Assembly: GCF_900107165.1 (NCBI RefSeq)
Contig: NZ_FNOY01000006.1
Location: 28,458-92,457 of the forward strand
Length of the DNA stretch: 64,000 nt
Source of the DNA: Nitrosomonas halophila
GTDB lineage: Bacteria; Pseudomonadota; Gammaproteobacteria; Burkholderiales; Nitrosomonadaceae
Direction: 5' to 3'
In this document: positions 28,447 through 36,974 of the stretch, one piece after another
Layout: the number at the start of each line of letters is the position of its first letter
Numbering within the stretch: position 1 is the first letter of the stretch
Notes under the pieces: generated by a model
Seen by the model: only the letters and a program-made list of their open reading frames with translations
What the model was told of the DNA's origin: nothing
Database searches by the model: none
Position numbers and translations under genes: made by a program

Positions 28447-31400
28447 CAGTGGTACTCTTTCTGCGCCTTGGCCAGCGCCATGACGCGCTGGATATCCACC
28501 TGGTAATCGGCAGTTTTCTCGCGTATCGCATTCGCGATTTCGCGTTCTTTAAATCGGTCGCCCACCCAGTCGGCTTTTTTAGTGTAGCGAATGGCGCGAT
28601 CGATTTTGGTCGCCAAACCCTCATCGTTGCCAAAGTTATCGTAGAACGCACGTTTGGCGCCCGTATTCATAGACGGCGGATAGTTTGAAGCGGTCTGATC
28701 CGGACGAACCACCTTGTGCGCCAGCGCCCGAATGCGCTCCAAGTATTCCTGGTATTCAATCGACTTTTGTCTGCGCAGCGTAATCAGCTCATCCAGCAAT
28801 ACCGACATCTGCTCATAGTATTTCGGGTTGACCGGATTTTCATCCACAATGGTCCTGCGCACGTTATTTTCGATCGTTTCCGCCATCGCTTCAGGGTTGT
28901 TGCGAAGGCGCTCGGGCAGTGAGTCCATTGCATCTGCGCCTTTTTCAACGATCAACTCGATTAAGCCGAGCTCTTCAAAATCCATCAGTGTTTCGCTGTT
29001 GTCAGCACGGATATACATATCCAGCAGGTGACGCATGGCTGGCTCGAAGCGCTTCATCTCAACCAGGTCGCCACTGGCCAGCTTCACTTCTTCACGGACT
29101 TTTTCGTAATGAGTCACCTCGTTGCGGACCGACTCGATCTCCTGTGCAGAATAACCCGCATCGGGCATTTCATTGGCAATGTTGGCAAAAGCACGCAGCA
29201 ATTTCGCCACGTTTTGATACAACGTCAGGCGTAGCGCTTCTTTTTCGGTCAGCTCGTCTTGATTGCTGCCCGACTCACCACAGAAATAGTGAATATAGTC
29301 TTCCGTATGACGCGGGGCTTTTACCGGCTCACATAGCGCACGCACCATTTCCAGCGCATTGTCCAAGTCGAGTTTGGCTTGTTCCAAACGGTCTTTCAGC
29401 AAACCCGCCACGTCTTCCTTATCGTATCCGTCAAACGCACCCTGGGTGTAATCGGAGATGGCTTTATCCAGAGACCGGAACAGGTCTTTATAGTCGACGA
29501 TATAACCGTATTCCTTGTCGTCCCCATCCAGCCGGTTCACCCGGCAAATGGCCTGAAACAGGCTGTGGTCGGACATTTGTTTATCAATGTAGAGGTAGGT
29601 GGCAGAGGGGGCATCAAAGCCGGTCAGTAGTTTATCCACCACAATGAGCAAGCGCATTTGGCCTGGCTCCTTGATAAAACGCTGCTTGACCGCTTGCTCA
29701 AACGCCTCGACACGGTTGACGGCCTGCTCTTCAGATTGCTCGAAGTAGTCGGCCAACATCCTGCGATAGATATCGTACTTGAACAGCTTTTCGGTCAGCC
29801 CTTCGCCGGTTTCTTCGCCCTTGATACTGGCCGCTGTCGGCTGAAAACTGGTGACGATGGCCACTTTGCCTGCCAAATCGGTGTGGCTGAACATTTCATA
29901 GGCTTTGCAGGCTTGGTACACGCTGGAGCAGACCAGTATGGCATTGCCATAACCATCCATCAGCCGTGGTTTGGTATCCATATCCAGCAAGATGTCATTC
30001 GCGATCTGCTGCAAGCGCGACTTGCTGGACAGCACCTTTTGCAGGGTGCCCCATTTCTGCTTGAGATGAGTTTTCGCCAGATTAGACAACCCTCGGGTTT
30101 TCGCCTCAAACCATTCGTCCACCTTTTTCTGCGAAGTGATGTTCTGATCAATATCCCGCGCTTCATAGCGCAGATCCAGCACCACCCCATCGGCCACCGC
30201 CTCATCGAATTTGTAGGTATGAATGTAAGCGCCAAACACCTCGATGGATTTCTTTTTGTCCTTTTTCATCAACGGCGTGCCGGTAAAGCCCACAAACATG
30301 GCTGCCGGCAAGATCAACTTCATGGCTTCATGCAGTTTGCCAGACTGCGTGCGATGACACTCATCGACAAACACAAACCAATCACCCTTGGCCTTGAAGC
30401 CGGCAGGCAAAGACTGCTTCAACTCTGCAATAAACGCCTCGGTGGCCGCATCGCTTGCACTATCCGGCTGGCGGCCAAATTTATGCACCAGCGAACACAC
30501 CAACCAGGGATTAGGCTGATGCAAGGTCGCAATCAGGTCGGCACCGCTTTGGGTGCGATAAATGTCTTCCTCAACGCCCGTGAATACTTTCTCGATCTGT
30601 TCATCCAGTTCGGTGCGGTCAGTGACGATCAATACACGGCTGTCTGTTACATTCTCCCGTATCCATTTGGCCAGCCAGACCATGGTCAGACTTTTGCCCG
30701 AGCCCTGGGTATGCCAGATAATCCCACCTTCCCGTCTGGCGACATGGCGCTTAGCGGCTTCAACACCAAAAAACTGATTGTGGCGGCAGGCCTTCTTAAT
30801 CCCTGCGTCAAACACGATGAAATCGTGAATGATTTGCAAAAATCGCTGCGGGTTGCAAATGCGGCTTAGGTGAAAATCCAGCGGGCGCGCATAGGGATTG
30901 GCGACATCCTCTTTCCATTCCAGGTAATACTTTTCAGGCGTCTCGATCGTGCCATAGCGCAGCCCCTGGGTATCGTTACCCGCCATCACCAGCTGCAGGG
31001 TGGTAAAAAAGTTGCGGATAAAGTCTTTCCTTTGGTTATCCAGATTCTGGCGAATACCTTCACTCACCGAGACTGACGAGCGCTTGAGCTCAATCACGCA
31101 AAGCGCGATACCGTTCACAAAGAGCACGATATCAGGGCGCTTTTTGTATTCGCCTTTTATGGAAACCTCTTCGGCAATGGCGAAATCGTTGGCTGCAGGG
31201 TTTTGCCAGTCAATCAACCACACGGTCTGGTTCTGCTCGCCCGCGCCTGCTTTGTCCTTCACGCCATAGCGCAGCAAGCGGTAGACATCCTTATTGGCGT
31301 AGTAGAGCTTTTTGCCTTCTCCCAGTGCCGCCGCTGCATCCAACTGGCGAATCGCGCGCGTGATCAGCGCAGCACTCACCCCACGCTTTTTCAGCCAGGC

Positions 31401-31538
31401 GGTCAGCATATCCACTTCAATATTTTTGTTATGGTCTCTATCCCGCCAATCGCCCAAATAGCGATAGCCCAGTTCCGTTTGGAAGAACTGGACGATGCGA
31501 TTTTGTGTGGCGCGTTCGCGCTGGCCGACCTGACTCAA
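28446..31538 (-). CDS. hsdR: Type I restriction enzyme R subunit HsdR
   Basis: This 1030-residue protein has an N-terminal PD-(D/E)xK nuclease (RPD at about 134-136 and IELK at about 149-152), a superfamily 2 translocase with Walker A HTQGSGKSLTM at about 276-286 and DECH at about 392-395, later motifs LLIVVDKLLTGFDAP, and a C-terminal helical domain that contacts HsdM. It translocates DNA past the recognition complex and cuts when translocation stalls. No break is visible. It is separated from hsdS by the broken fic gene and a 329-bp gap, so it may have its own promoter or be read from the hsdMS promoter. Confidence 0.95.
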   Translation of the reverse strand: MSQVGQRERATQNRIVQFFQTELGYRYLGDWRDRDHNKNIEVDMLTAWLKKRGVSAALITRAIRQLDAAAALGEGKKLYYANKDVYRLLRYGVKDKAGAGEQNQTVWLIDWQNPAANDFAIAEEVSIKGEYKKRPDIVLFVNGIALCVIELKRSSVSVSEGIRQNLDNQRKDFIRNFFTTLQLVMAGNDTQGLRYGTIETPEKYYLEWKEDVANPYARPLDFHLSRICNPQRFLQIIHDFIVFDAGIKKACRHNQFFGVEAAKRHVARREGGIIWHTQGSGKSLTMVWLAKWIRENVTDSRVLIVTDRTELDEQIEKVFTGVEEDIYRTQSGADLIATLHQPNPWLVCSLVHKFGRQPDSASDAATEAFIAELKQSLPAGFKAKGDWFVFVDECHRTQSGKLHEAMKLILPAAMFVGFTGTPLMKKDKKKSIEVFGAYIHTYKFDEAVADGVVLDLRYEARDIDQNITSQKKVDEWFEAKTRGLSNLAKTHLKQKWGTLQKVLSSKSRLQQIANDILLDMDTKPRLMDGYGNAILVCSSVYQACKAYEMFSHTDLAGKVAIVTSFQPTAASIKGEETGEGLTEKLFKYDIYRRMLADYFEQSEEQAVNRVEAFEQAVKQRFIKEPGQMRLLIVVDKLLTGFDAPSATYLYIDKQMSDHSLFQAICRVNRLDGDDKEYGYIVDYKDLFRSLDKAISDYTQGAFDGYDKEDVAGLLKDRLEQAKLDLDNALEMVRALCEPVKAPRHTEDYIHYFCGESGSNQDELTEKEALRLTLYQNVAKLLRAFANIANEMPDAGYSAQEIESVRNEVTHYEKVREEVKLASGDLVEMKRFEPAMRHLLDMYIRADNSETLMDFEELGLIELIVEKGADAMDSLPERLRNNPEAMAETIENNVRRTIVDENPVNPKYYEQMSVLLDELITLRRQKSIEYQEYLERIRALAHKVVRPDQTASNYPPSMNTGAKRAFYDNFGNDEGLATKIDRAIRYTKKADWVGDRFKEREIANAIREKTADYQVDIQRVMALAKAQKEYH

Positions 31539-31695
31539 AGCAAACTCCTACTCAACTAACGGTACACAATGCTTATCGGACAATCATCCGTGTTTTTCTG
31601 ACGCCTGCTTTCATCGTTCAATGATTGCAGTGCTTTAATTTCAGCCTTCATGTTATGATCTAAAATGATATGTAACGCAAAAATTTAAGCTTCTC

Positions 31696-31863
31696 ATGAA
31701 AATCAAACGCAGCAAGAATAAAGAAATCAAGGTTACCAAAACCATGATTATTCGTGCAGTCGCCAGCTCCACCGCCATCGAAACGGGTCAGCCCATACCT
31801 GTCATAGAAGCCAAGCTCAAGGCAGGCAGCACTAAATTCAGACATTTAGTGCTGGCACCCTAA
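31696..31863 (+). CDS. Small basic hypothetical protein, 55 residues
   Basis: My translation of the plus strand gives MKIKRSKNKEIKVTKTMIIR followed by AVASSTAIETGQPIP and a Lys-rich end, LKAGSTKFRHLVLAP. It is opposite in direction to the restriction genes and fills most of the fic-hsdR gap. A -10-like TATGAT lies about 40 bp upstream (31652-31657). No clear Shine-Dalgarno is seen. I do not recognise the family. The frame could be a real small gene or chance. Confidence 0.35.
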   Translation: MKIKRSKNKEIKVTKTMIIRAVASSTAIETGQPIPVIEAKLKAGSTKFRHLVLAP

Positions 31864-31867
31864 CGCC

Positions 31868-32483
31868 TTAAATCTCATTAAACGCTCGCTCAATCCAGTT
31901 CATCATCGGCTGGTAATTGCAATCCAGCCCTTGCCGAATCGCCGCAAAATAGGCATCCCGGTTGTCATCCCAAGACGAATAATCCAACGTACCATATCCC
32001 GCCTGAACGGCCATCGCATCGGCCAACATGCGCGCCAACCCGCCGTTACCTTCGCGAAACGGATGCACTAGAATAAATTCCACATGGATGATCGCCATGG
32101 CCTTGATCAGCTCATCGTCCGTTAACGCACGACAAGGCGAGTTTGGATAAATAATCGCTATCCAAGCGCTTGAGCAAATAAGGAATCTGCGCCGCGGCAG
32201 CGAATTGAAACCCGTTTTTGCCCATGTTGACCGAACGCTCAGCGCCCGCCCAATCGTAAAGCGGCAACAGCCACTGGCGATGCCATGTTTTCAAGTGTTC
32301 GGTCGTGATGACGCCTGCCGGCAGTTGCTGAAGCAATACCCGGTCATACAATTGTTGCAATAATAGCAGCTCAGCCTCATCGATCTCCTCAAGATCGGTA
32401 ATGCCCAGCTTATTGAGCAACACGCGCTTGCCGGAACCCGGCTGATAAGCGGTTTGCGAGCCACCGAGCGCGTATTTATTCAT
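31868..32483 (-). pseudogene. fic: Fic-domain AMP-transferase-like gene, frameshifted
   Basis: Two frames (32483-32112 and 32098-31868) together make one Fic protein of about 200 residues. Around 32131-32140 the reading passes from LLKRLDSDYLSKLA to the frame PCRALTDDELIKAMAIIHVEF, consistent with one extra base. The core motif reads HPFREGNGGLARM where the family has HPFxEGNGRxxR, so the ATP-contacting Arg is also lost. Fic proteins of this kind sit in many type I restriction operons. The 4-bp overlap with the hsdS stop shows it was part of the operon. Both lesions point to inactivation. Confidence 0.8.
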
Positions 32484-33727
32484 ACCAACCTTGTTTTCCC
32501 CGTCAGCAGCTCTTGCATCATGCCCTGTTTGATCTGGCGGGTTTTAGCGAGGCGTTGCTCCAATGCCTGAATGTCATCGTCCATATCGGACAAGATGGTG
32601 GCGATGGCGGTTTGTTCCTCTTTTTTGGGGATCACAGAACGAATTCCTTCTATAATGCTTGCGTTCAAGCTTGGTACTCCAGAAGCTTCGTTGTATTGCA
32701 TCCAGTCAATCATACAAAACTTGTAGTAAACGAACTTTGCATCTACCCAAGGCTTGATTTCTGAGTAAAAGAGTGTGTCGACTGTCCAAAATGGTTTATC
32801 TGCATAACGTGGTTTATCGATTGTGCCCTTTCTACCGATAAGCACCGATGGCTTATCCCACAAATAACTATTTGCCCATCCAATTTGTCCGCCAGTAGCT
32901 AAAATTGGATATTCCCCATTCTCAACCTCTACACTTTTCTGATTTTTGCCGTGACGAATGGATAGCAGGCTTACAAATGGTGCAATCTCCCAATCCTCCG
33001 GAATTTCCCCCAACTCACTTTGCTTATAACCCTTTTTCGAGCCATCTTCGCGCAGGGCGAATTGGGGCAGGCGGGTGCGGCCGGTGAGTAGTTGCTGCAT
33101 GGTGGCGGTTTTGATGGCCTGTTTTTTGGCGATCAGTTTTCCCAGCTCGCTGATCAGCGCATCGACATCGGACAGGGCGTTGGCGATGGCGGTTTGTTCT
33201 TCCTTGTTAGGAAAAGGAATTAAGTATGGATAAATGTGCTTATTATTAATTTGTGGAATAGATGTTGTGTCGGCAACCGAATCTATACCTCGGTAAGCTA
33301 GCTGGTTATATAAATAAAGTTCATCCAAACTTGCAGAGCATGTAAGAGTCATTAAGTTTGTATCCATAAATGAATCTGTCTTCAATACTCTAATTTTATT
33401 GGAAAATATTGATGCTCCTCGTTTGGGAAATATTACGCTTCCGGCTGGCACAACTTTCGATGTTAGAACAAAATAGGGCGTTGCCTCTGCGTATACGACT
33501 CCATTGTTCAGTTGTTCGACCTTAAAATACGGAACACCGTCTGACTGAAACTGGAATTTAGATGGGCTCTCGCCACTGCAAATGTATACAAGATCACCGA
33601 GTTGTTTCGTTTCCCAATCCTCCGGAATCACCCCAACTTCGGTTTGTTTATACCCAGCAGGCACAGCATTACCCGTTGCTTCTGTCAGATATTCCGCACT
33701 TACTTCCGCAACCTGATGGTTATTCAT
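32480..33727 (-). CDS. hsdS: Type I restriction specificity subunit HsdS
   Basis: This protein of about 415 residues has two target-recognition domains, each introduced by a repeated phrase: YKQTEVGVIPEDWETKQLGDL near residue 26 and YKQSELGEIPEDWEIAPFVSL near residue 233. Each is followed by a conserved coiled-coil ending KKEEQTAIAxxLSDxD. The two halves read different half-sites of a bipartite DNA target. I choose the ATG at 33727, which overlaps the hsdM stop by 4 bp (ATGA), rather than 33736. Confidence 0.94.
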   Translation of the reverse strand: MNNHQVAEVSAEYLTEATGNAVPAGYKQTEVGVIPEDWETKQLGDLVYICSGESPSKFQFQSDGVPYFKVEQLNNGVVYAEATPYFVLTSKVVPAGSVIFPKRGASIFSNKIRVLKTDSFMDTNLMTLTCSASLDELYLYNQLAYRGIDSVADTTSIPQINNKHIYPYLIPFPNKEEQTAIANALSDVDALISELGKLIAKKQAIKTATMQQLLTGRTRLPQFALREDGSKKGYKQSELGEIPEDWEIAPFVSLLSIRHGKNQKSVEVENGEYPILATGGQIGWANSYLWDKPSVLIGRKGTIDKPRYADKPFWTVDTLFYSEIKPWVDAKFVYYKFCMIDWMQYNEASGVPSLNASIIEGIRSVIPKKEEQTAIATILSDMDDDIQALEQRLAKTRQIKQGMMQELLTGKTRLV

Positions 33728-36144
33728 TGCACCCACTCCAAGCCCATGGCCTTCAGGTGCCTTGCCACTTTATCGCTCAGGTTTTCAACCGTCTGGGTAA
33801 TCGTGGGCAGGGGCTCGGCATAACGCTCTTCCAGCTCTTTGACCCGGTTGGCTAGTTGCTGGGTGATGCGCTCGATTTCGGCCTCGATCCGGGCTTTGAG
33901 GGTGGCCAGCCATTTATCCTCGACTATCAGGGTTTGGATGTCGGCGTCACTGAGTTGCGGATACTGTTTCAATACCGCCAAATCCAGCGCCTCTTGCGCA
34001 TCCTTGAGGGCTTTTCTGGCATCGGCCTCAAGATCAAACAGCTTTTTGGCGTGTGCCAGGGCGGTTTTTTCGTCTGGATCGGTGGCGAGTTTCAGCCGCG
34101 CCATGACCGTGGTTTTGGTGACTTTGTCTTTTTCGTTCAGGGCCTCGCTCAGGCCACCGTCTTCACCGCTGTTTTCCTCGATAAAGCTTTCCAGCGCTTG
34201 TGCCGCACCATCCAACTTGGCTTGCAGCGCATCCATGTTGGCCTGCTCTCTGGCAAAATAGCGGGCGATAATCAAAGTAGGCGGGATCAATTCGGCTTTG
34301 TACTTGGTTTTGTTGAGGGTGAGGTCGGGAGTTTCTTTGAGTTTTTCGCCTTTTTTGGCGACCAGTTCCCGCAGCACTTTTCCGGCTGGCCAGCCGTCCT
34401 GCACCAGCACATAGACATCGTCCTGCATGGCTTCCGCCCAGTAGTCCATCAATATTTGATAGATATCGTACTTGCTCAGCAGCGGGGTGTGGGCGTAGCT
34501 TTCCAGCAGGTCTTCACTGATGCGGTGGATGATCTGTTTGGGCATCTCCCCCGGTTGCAGGGCTTTTAGCGCCGCCCGTTCGCACCATGCGCTAAAGGGT
34601 CGCAAACTTTGCTCGGCAAAGGTCTTGAATTCGCGGTGGTTCAAAATGGTGCTTTTAACCTGGCTGGCCGCTACCAAGCCTTTGCTGTAACCCGCCCTGT
34701 CTGCCGTGAACAACGTGGCGCGAAGGCTGGGGAAAACTTGCCAGTAGGGTTCCAGGGCATCAATGTCCCGGTTGGGAATACCGCCTTGCAAATGAGCACG
34801 CAAGTCGTGCAGGTCTTCCGGCTCGCTGGCGTCGATATAGCGTGGGATATTCAGGTTGTAATCGTTGGCCGCAATCGCTGCAAGCGGCACCATGCGGCTG
34901 TAACGTGGCAGTTCCAGTTGTTTGGTGAAGACATCGACGATTTTGTGCATGTCCTGGCTGCGCAGGCGGTTTTTGTTGCCATCCTTCATGAAACCCTTGC
35001 TGGCATCGATCATAAAGATGCCCGTGCGCGCCTGGGCGTGTGCTTTGTCGATCACAATGATGCAAGCGGGAATGCCGGTGCCGTAAAACAGGTTGGCGGG
35101 CAGGCCGATTATGCCTTTGATGTAACCCTGTTTGATCAGGTTTTCACGAATGCGCGCTTCGGCATTGCCCCGGAACAACACGCCATGCGGCAGGATCACC
35201 GCGCCTTTGCCGGTGCTTTTCAGGCTTTTGATGATGTGCAGCAAGAAGGTGTAGTCGCCGTTTTTCTCCGGTGGAATGCCCCAAGTGAAGCGGCCAAACT
35301 CGTCCTCCGCCGGGTTGATGCCGCTGGTCCAGTTCTTGTTGGAAAATGGCGGGTTGGCGACAGCGAAGTCGAAGGTTTTGAGCTGGCCGTTGGCGTCTTT
35401 CCACTGCGGGTCGGAAATCGTGTTGCCCTTCCAGATTTTGGCGGTGGCGTTGTGGTGCAGAATCATGTTCATGCGCGCCAACGCGCTGGTGGCGTTATCC
35501 ATCTCCTGGCCGAAAATCGACAGGCCACGGGGCGCTTCGTCACTGGCTTTCAGCAATAGCGAGCCGGAACCACAGGTCGGATCATAGACGGTGGCATCTT
35601 GTGACGTGCCGGCATGAATGCCGATCACCTTGGCAAGCACGCGCGACACTTCTGCCGGCGTATAAAACTGCCCCTTGGACTTGCCCGATTCGGTGGCAAA
35701 GTGGCGCATCAGGTATTCATAGGCATCGCCCAGCAGGTCGTCGCCGTCAGCGCGGTTGGCCGAGAGGTTCAACCCTTCAAAAATACCGATCAGTTTGGTC
35801 AGGCGATCGATCATTTCCTTGCCTTTGCCCAGCCTGTCTTCATCGTTGAAGTCGGCGACATCAATCACACCCTTCAGGTCATTCTCTTCGGCCAGGGCGC
35901 TGATGATTTTATTGATCTTGTCGCCAATTTCCTTGTCGCCTTTCAAGGCGATCATGTCATCAAAACTGGCGCCCTGGGGCACAGCGATCATGCCGTAAGG
36001 GTCGCCTTTGTATTTGTCGGACACATACTTCATGAACAGCAGCGTCAGCACATAGTCTTTGTACTGACTGGCATCCATCCCGCCGCGCAACTCATCGCAG
36101 CTGGCCCAAAGGGAGGAGTAGAGTTCGGTTTTCTTAATGGCCAT
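33724..36144 (-). CDS. hsdM: Type I restriction-modification methyltransferase HsdM, with long C-terminal extension
   Basis: This 806-residue N6-adenine methyltransferase has an N-terminal helical domain (SSLWASCDELRGGMDASQYKDYVL), S-adenosylmethionine motif DPTCGSGSLL near residue 190 and catalytic NPPF near residue 264. Typical HsdM proteins have about 500-530 residues. Here about 280 further residues follow, including an Asp/Glu/Lys-rich coiled-coil (about 640-790). Some type I families do carry such extended HsdM subunits. It is preceded by an XRE regulator and followed by hsdS with a 4-bp overlap. Confidence 0.95.
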   Translation of the reverse strand: MAIKKTELYSSLWASCDELRGGMDASQYKDYVLTLLFMKYVSDKYKGDPYGMIAVPQGASFDDMIALKGDKEIGDKINKIISALAEENDLKGVIDVADFNDEDRLGKGKEMIDRLTKLIGIFEGLNLSANRADGDDLLGDAYEYLMRHFATESGKSKGQFYTPAEVSRVLAKVIGIHAGTSQDATVYDPTCGSGSLLLKASDEAPRGLSIFGQEMDNATSALARMNMILHHNATAKIWKGNTISDPQWKDANGQLKTFDFAVANPPFSNKNWTSGINPAEDEFGRFTWGIPPEKNGDYTFLLHIIKSLKSTGKGAVILPHGVLFRGNAEARIRENLIKQGYIKGIIGLPANLFYGTGIPACIIVIDKAHAQARTGIFMIDASKGFMKDGNKNRLRSQDMHKIVDVFTKQLELPRYSRMVPLAAIAANDYNLNIPRYIDASEPEDLHDLRAHLQGGIPNRDIDALEPYWQVFPSLRATLFTADRAGYSKGLVAASQVKSTILNHREFKTFAEQSLRPFSAWCERAALKALQPGEMPKQIIHRISEDLLESYAHTPLLSKYDIYQILMDYWAEAMQDDVYVLVQDGWPAGKVLRELVAKKGEKLKETPDLTLNKTKYKAELIPPTLIIARYFAREQANMDALQAKLDGAAQALESFIEENSGEDGGLSEALNEKDKVTKTTVMARLKLATDPDEKTALAHAKKLFDLEADARKALKDAQEALDLAVLKQYPQLSDADIQTLIVEDKWLATLKARIEAEIERITQQLANRVKELEERYAEPLPTITQTVENLSDKVARHLKAMGLEWVQ

Positions 36145-36153
36145 TTGGCGTCC

Positions 36154-36378
36154 TTAATTTGCTGACGTGCTGCCCTTGGCCGGCACACGCTCAAGAATAT
36201 GGTGTATTTCGCAGTCAAACAGCACGCAAAGCTTATCCAGCGCTTCTAAATCCACTTTTTGAGCAGTTTCTTTGTAAAGCAGGGTGACGGTATTGCGGCT
36301 TAAGCCGGTTTCGCGGATCACATCGCTTATGCGCATTTTATGCTCGCCCATCAGCCGAGCCAGGTGGCAGCGGATCAT
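36154..36378 (-). CDS. XRE-family transcriptional regulator of the restriction operon
   Basis: This 74-residue protein is a Cro/C1-type helix-turn-helix (ISDVIRETGLSRNTVTLLYKE) with the Cro-type tail LCVLFDCEIHHILE. It starts after GGAG with 7-nt spacing and ends 9 bp before hsdM. A small XRE protein heading hsdMSR suggests control of methylase/restriction timing, as with C-proteins. That role is inferred from position. Confidence 0.88.
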   Translation of the reverse strand: MIRCHLARLMGEHKMRISDVIRETGLSRNTVTLLYKETAQKVDLEALDKLCVLFDCEIHHILERVPAKGSTSAN

Positions 36379-36466
36379 GTAGATTCTCCGTGGTTGGGGA
36401 TACTTTTCACCCTTATTGCCGGTATTGGATTGATGTTCGATACCCTACCACGATTTCCATTTATGA

Positions 36467-36482
36467 CAACTTATTTCAGTTG
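36467..36482. promoter_or_regulatory. Inverted repeat upstream of the XRE regulator, candidate operator
   Basis: CAACTTATTTCAGTTG (5-bp arms, 6-bp spacer) lies about 90 bp upstream of the regulator start. It is a plausible autoregulatory site, but the short arms make chance possible. Confidence 0.35.
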
Positions 36483-36517
36483 AAATGAAATTTTTATTGA
36501 CATACTTACATCCTGCA

Positions 36518-36536
36518 GGGTGCGCTTGCGCACCGG
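36518..36536. repeat. REP-like palindrome
   Basis: GGGTGCGCTTGCGCACCGG belongs to the same family as 27568 and 36741. With the MITE removed, this copy and the one at 36741 form an inverted pair like that at 27519-27584. Confidence 0.7.
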
Positions 36537-36553
36537 CTTTTGCTGTGTGACGG

Positions 36554-36720
36554 CTAGGAGGTTGTCCGAGAATAGTGATCGTAGCGAGGGCGAGGCTGGT
36601 TGAGCGGGATTTTTCGATCATTTGAGGCGAATAGTCGTTCTATTCAACGAAAAGGATCGAAAAATCCAGCCAATCAGGCTCGTCCGCAGTAGAACAGTCT
36701 ATTCTCGGACAGCCTCCTAG
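36554..36720. mobile_element. 167-bp palindromic MITE-like element, copy D
   Basis: Same family and length as copies A-C, with intact terminal CTAG on both sides. It is inserted between the two members of a REP-like pair, so it arrived after that pair. One end has GGTTGTCC in place of GGCTGTCC. Confidence 0.88.
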
Positions 36721-36740
36721 CTGCCGGTCGGGTATTTAAT

Positions 36741-36757
36741 GGTGCGCAAGCGCACCC
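36741..36757. repeat. REP-like palindrome
   Basis: GGTGCGCAAGCGCACCC is the inverted partner of the copy at 36518. Confidence 0.7.
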
Positions 36758-36853
36758 TTGGGACGAGCCGCGAAAGTAGCAGACAATACGAAATTTTCCC
36801 GGACAATTGTTTCGTTAACCAATTGATTTAATATTGTACAATTTCTGTATTCG

Positions 36854-36874
36854 GCGAGCAGATCCAAAACATTG
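36854..36874 (+). repeat. Right copy of island-flanking direct repeat (attR-like)
   Basis: GCGAGCAGATCCAAAACATTG matches the yicC 3' end copy (27427-27447) at 20 of 21 positions. Here it is outside any gene. Confidence 0.65.
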
Positions 36875-36974
36875 CGCGATTTTCCATGATGCTCACTCTC
36901 TTAATTTTTTCCCCAGCAAACGTTGCCGGGCTAACCCAGCGTAAGCACATTGCGCCTAAACCAAAGATCATGCA

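Noticed and set aside
27427..36874. Integrative element with its own integrase in the restriction island
   Set aside because: No integrase, recombinase or transfer gene occurs between the two 21-bp repeats, so only past integration can be proposed.
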